A stretch of 64,000 bases of DNA from Myxocyprinus asiaticus (lineage: Eukaryota > Chordata > Actinopteri > Cypriniformes > Catostomidae), in assembly GCF_019703515.2 (NCBI RefSeq), contig NC_059362.1:44505826-44569825 (forward strand), in the 5' to 3' direction. The notes under the pieces were generated by a model. That model saw nothing but the letters and a program-made list of their open reading frames with translations. It had not been told where the DNA came from and made no database searches. Position numbers and translations under genes: made by a program. Positions 58,391 through 64,000 of this stretch are shown one piece after another (position 1 is the stretch's first letter; every line of letters begins with the position of its first letter).

Positions 58391-60585
58391 TGGAAAGGGG
58401 TCACGGTGTTATCCAGATATTTTGCGATCTTGTAAATCTGATGAAACCAGTATTTAACCAAAGATGGGAAAACCCTGGCAGCTGATCTTTAGTGCTTACG
58501 TTATAAATAGCAAAGCTTTGCATCGTTGCAGCCATGGACGTGTTTTCATTTTGATTGTGACTTTGATTTACTGTGCAAGCCATTCTCCTCTGTTATGACA
58601 TTTAATCACAGTTCAAAATAGCAAAAATACATGTATACACAAAAAGTGACAGTCATCCTGTCGGCTATAACAAAATCCAAAGTAAGACCGTAACTGCTGA
58701 CACAGCGACACTGTTCATCCAACATCCAAGCAGTGATTTAGATGCGAGTTGAACCTATTATACTGTTATTCACAAACGCCAGTGCTCTAATTTGAGAAAG
58801 GGTGCATTTATAGGAACATGATAATGCCTGACAGTTTTTGGGTGACCTTAGCTCGGTTATTATTAGTGGCTGAGGCAGCTGGGTGCATATAAATGAAGGT
58901 TTATCTTCAACATAAACCGAGAATATCTACCTCACTTCTCAAGAACTCCCTGTGCGCTCCACACAGCTGCTCAGTGCTGAAATTGAATGGTATTTATAGA
59001 GAAGTCCACACATGTGCACCGGATACACCAGGAAAACTTTATCTGCCAATCAGATCTCGGCACATGCCAAAGGTTGTTTAACTTCACAGCTACAGGTTTT
59101 ATTACATGTAAGTCTCTAGAGAAATTAAGATTGACAAATTGCTGTAAATGAACAGCAGTTGCTTGCAGTGATAGTTAATTCCTCAGATTCTTGGGGTATT
59201 TTCAGCGGAGGTGGGTGAGCATCGTTAGCACTTTGTTTATTTTTGGTGGTGGACACTGCAACAGCTTGACAAACTAACACACACACACACACACATAGAC
59301 ACACACTCAAACACTGGCACATTGGCATAACTGTATGGCTAATTTGGGAACACAAAAGCTGGCTCATGCCAAACCAAGCATTGCCACCTTAACTTTCAGT
59401 CCACAATATAAAGAAAAAAATATATACTTTTTTTATTTGTCATAATGTAGATGAAGCCTACTTTCAAGACCATTAAATTTGTTTTGCATTCTTTAAAAAA
59501 AATATTACCCACATACAAGGAACATTCCAACAACTTTGTCTAATGTTATGTAAAGGTTAGGAACAAAAATTGTTAAAATAATGTTAATGGAACATCCTTA
59601 AAACATTATTAGTATTCATTAAAAGTTCTCACAATGTTAGAAGAAAATATTCAAAGTGCAACATTGTTCGTACATTCTTTAAACTACATTTTTGTCTTGA
59701 TACTTTGTTTTCTAAGAGTAAAAACGGAAAAATCGTCAAATAAACTTTTTGGGAAGTTTTCACATTTTCATGAATGCTTCATGCAAACCTTTAAATAACG
59801 TTCGATTTATATAAGAATACTGGACATTTTCACACTCCCACAGCCACAATGTACAGTTTGGAAAACGTTGTAAGAATATCAATGAAATAACGTTCTACTC
59901 GCGTTAGGAAAACTGGACATTTTCACACTCCCACAACCCCAATTTAACGTTTAAAACGTTACATAGCCGTTATGTTTTGCATGGCTCTCAAGGGGTCAAG
60001 CTTTGACTGGTTACCAAGATCCAGTCACTGCGGGTATATGATGTAACTAAAACATAGCTATGTATTCTGATATCAAATAAAATCAACATACCAACATTTA
60101 TCAACATAAAAATTGGACATATTCTGATATATTATAGTAGATATACTATATACCAGTGCCACATTTTTGGAGGGCTCTTAAAAGTGTGAAAGGGACTTTT
60201 CACTCTATTTTCCCCCGTCTCCAGTCCTTGAGGAAAAAGCTTTTTTAAAACAGAATTTTATTTAGCCATGCGAATAAAACTACATTTTGACTAAATAAGG
60301 GCAGAGAAACTCACATTCAGGGATTCTATCTGGCAGACACAGAAGCATTGCATTAGTGTTGATAATATGATTGCCAAAATTAAACTCATCATGCGGCAAT
60401 AATTTCAACACATAAGAACTATTTGTATATCTGGGAAGACATCTATACTCCCAGTGAGATAGAGAGAGGGAGATAGGTGAGACAAGAAGAAACATTATAC
60501 AAGTCACATTTCTGACTGAGTTTGTTTGGTATAATTTGAGTTTGAAGTCCACAGGGATTTACCTTGCTTATTAATGTGTTTAATT
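58391..60585. other. Putative filip1 5' intron or upstream DNA, nothing recognised apart from short repeats
   Basis: Contains a CA tract (59278-59295) and AACGTT-rich repeat sequence (about 59510-59960) related to 27720-28030. No exon-like signal for the missing filip1 5' UTR could be defended. Confidence 0.5.
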
Positions 60586-60587
60586 AA

Positions 60588-60620
60588 GGTCTGTCAGTCT
60601 GTCTGTCTGTCTGTCTATCT
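60588..60620. repeat. (CTGT)n/(CTAT)n microsatellite
   Basis: GTCTGTCTGTCTGTCTGTCT then ATCTATCTAT. Confidence 0.9.
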
Positions 60621-61024
60621 ATCATATTGGAAAGGTAGTACCCAAATTCATACAGAATTCCAGCGTTTTGTCATTCAACAAGCATTTAGATTCTGAGTAG
60701 TAGCCCAGTGCTGCCATAACAATGCTTTTCTATTGAAGGTCTACAAACTTAATCTAATAAATGTGTCACCCTAAATGGGAAAGAGAGAGAGCATGCAAGA
60801 GTGAGAGATAGAGGACACACTGTAGAGAGGTTGTAGAGTGCACATAAAAATAGGAATCATAAACTGCGGCCTAGTTTAAAATGGCACCTGATGAGAAACT
60901 GGAGTGATGTTTTATGCGAGAGTTCAAAAGGGAGTCACACAGTACTACTGCCTTTAAATTCACCTCTTGTCGATACAGTTTTAACTCCGTAATAGAGTAC
61001 TTCAATTGGAACAGGGACCTTAAA

Positions 61025-61170
61025 TTAATAGTTGGCCCAAAAATGTAAATTCTCTCATCATTCACTCCCCCTCATGCCATCCCAGATGTGTATGGCTTTC
61101 TTTCTTCTGCTGAACACAAATGAAGATTTTTAGAAAACATCTCATTTTTGAGTGAACTATATCTTTAACA
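61025..61170. mobile_element. MITE, family P2, short copy
   Basis: TAGTTGGCCCAAAAATGTAA, TCACTCCCCCTCATGCCATC and CATTTTTGAGTGAACTATAT as inverted ends; about 145 bp. Confidence 0.6.
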
Positions 61171-61787
61171 ATAGATAATGGCTGATCTTTCTTGGTTTAC
61201 AAGGGTCAATGACATGACACTCATGTTTTGCGCTGGTGGGGTTGTGGCAGTGTGTTTCACTGTTCCCTTTGGCATATAGCGGAACCGTTACGCAGCCAGC
61301 ACACCGGGAAAAGTCTCAGTTCTCCTGATGGCTATTCCGCCCCTGTACATAAGCGAGTTGAGAGCTCGAAGATCATTGTAAACGGCAAGTAGATTGTAGT
61401 GTTACAGCTTGTCGAGTTTGCCAAACAAAGGTGTCATGTCCCGGTGCTACAGTACATCAAACATGTTGATTTATTTATGCCGACATTAAGAAAGAGCTGA
61501 AAGAGGAGCAGCAAGTTGCACACTGAGCATGATCACATGCAAAGCGAGATGCTCATAACTATCAGAAACCAGCTTATTCCAAAAAAAATTGACAACATAA
61601 GAAACCTGCGATTATATGAGACTTATTATTCTCTGCTTTTGATGTCGAAACGTAAACGGCTATGAGCACAACACTTGCACGCACTGGATAAGCCGTTAAG
61701 ACTTCTAAAGTTTACATGCAAAGTGAAACCAGAAAAATTACGTGTGCTAATCGATTTTTGCTCAATCTGCTAAATAATATTGTATTA

Positions 61788-62825
<1,038 letters not shown>

Positions 62826-62859
62826 AAGGGCAATATTAATTTAACAGTGATGTTTTTTT

Positions 62860-63260
62860 AGGCAAGCTATTGCTTACTATTACTATTGCTTACACATAGG
62901 ATTAGGGATTTCTACAAACCCCTAAGTATTAAACTCTGTTGCATAAATCAACCCACATGGTTTGTGCTATAGACAAGAATGATACATAAAATCATGCGGC
63001 TTGTTGAGGAGATGTGATCAGACTTACAGTTTTAACCTGGAGAATGCTAAAATGACAAAAACAAAAAAATCAGAGAGTTAGATACCAGAATATCACAGAG
63101 ATGTGGGGATGGGCTCATTTGACTTGAGACAGTATAAGTAACCACCGAGCAACCATCCAGAACTCCCTAGCAATCGGATAGCAGTATGCTAACAACCACT
63201 CCGAACTCCAAAGCAACCACCCACAACACCCTCATGGCGGCAATAACTTCTCAGATTCTG
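62860..63260 (-). repeat. Dispersed repeat R4, copy 2 (inverted)
   Basis: AACCACCGAGCAACCATCCA and CCCTAGCAATCGGATAGCAG are the inverse of the R4 minisatellite; CATGCGGCTTGTTGAGG and AACCCCTAAGTATTAAACTC match the copy 1 downstream part in inverted order. Confidence 0.5.
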
Positions 63261-64000
63261 AAAATGTAAAAATCCAGTATGCAATATTCTTTGGTAGATG
63301 CAAGCGGTGTAGTCAGCAAAGACTGTATCAGTGTGATGTGGCATTTCTGAGGAACACCTTTGCTATCTAGAACATATTTTCCATTGCTCAAATGTCTCCT
63401 TCAGATTCCCCTCCTTCACAAAGACATCTGTTGACCTAGAATGAGAAATATGTTTTGTAATAACCTCAGCGATACTCTCATACGCACTTTGAGAGTCAGT
63501 TATATAACTGCATTCTCTTTGGTGCTGCCTGGTTGTGATTGAATAAATGTAACTGAAAAGCATATTTTATTATCGCCACATGGTTCTGCTCTGGAGTGGA
63601 CGCATGACCTCAGACCAGATGAACACATGCCTTTCTGATGGGAGGAAGATGATGTCATTGCTCTCATACTGTAAAAGTAGGACAAAGTAAAGACTCTTTA
63701 ACATCTTAATTGTTTCTCCGAGACCGCAGTGTGATTAAATGGCAAGTGAAAGGAGACATTTGCTTAAGTCTCCTGCTTCTCAGATGGTCCTTCTGGGAAA
63801 AAAGACTGCAGTAATCTCACATGCTTTTCTTCAAGAGACGTGTATGTCCACAATGGTCTCAGTGAGAACTTCATTATGTCTCCTGAGCTTTCATTAAACA
63901 ATCTGTGAGCAACTGTCCAAATTTGTAGGATGTCAAAACGAATCCATCAGAAAACGAAATCTACGAGTTCTGCTTGTTGATCTGGAAGAGATCTAGAGTA
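63261..64000. other. Right edge of the window, nothing recognised
   Basis: No coding signal. Probably filip1 5' intron or upstream DNA. Confidence 0.5.

Overview
The window is 64 kb of AT-rich vertebrate nuclear DNA. It is most likely from a cyprinid-like teleost, judged from split exons with GT..AG junctions, long introns, Tc1/mariner and hAT-type elements, palindromic MITEs and a tRNA-headed SINE with the look of cyprinid repeats. No bacterial genes, viral sequence or CRISPR arrays were seen. The species is an inference; the gene identities rest on translated exons compared from memory with the human proteins.

Three genes lie on the minus strand. (1) col12a1 (collagen XII alpha-1 chain): its 5' part is resolved into 12 coding exons from 22469 down to 2120, 904 codons. 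They encode a signal peptide, FN3-1, a linker, VWA-1, FN3-2, VWA-2 and FN3-3 to FN3-5. The gene runs off the left edge. A candidate non-coding first exon lies near 24.3-24.5 kb. (2) cox7a2 (cytochrome c oxidase subunit 7A2, mitochondrial): complete in four coding exons, 37276 to 33934, 82 aa, with a polyadenylation signal. (3) filip1 (filamin-A-interacting protein 1): five coding exons, 54220 to 42060, 1190 aa, including one 2758-nt exon. In all three genes the reading phase is kept across every junction.

The order col12a1 - cox7a2 - filip1 matches human 6q13-q14, except that TMEM30A, expected between COX7A2 and FILIP1, is not seen. The genes share a conserved neighbourhood, not a pathway: an extracellular fibril-associated collagen, a respiratory-chain subunit and a coiled-coil regulator of filamin/actin.

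The rest is introns and intergenic DNA full of repeats. They include a Tc1-like element nested in a hAT-like element (31.3-33.6 kb), a second, truncated Tc1-like copy with Sleeping Beauty-type ends (61.8-62.8 kb), six tRNA-headed SINE copies (three with clear target-site duplications), several palindromic MITE families, a Harbinger-like element (56.7-57.9 kb), and a 0.95-kb element with ~215-bp terminal inverted repeats carrying part of an unrecognised Cys/His-containing protein (37.7-38.7 kb). I found no convincing new gene system. The best leads are that element, a SINE with an apparently templated insertion, and repeat structures placed tightly against cox7a2 exons.
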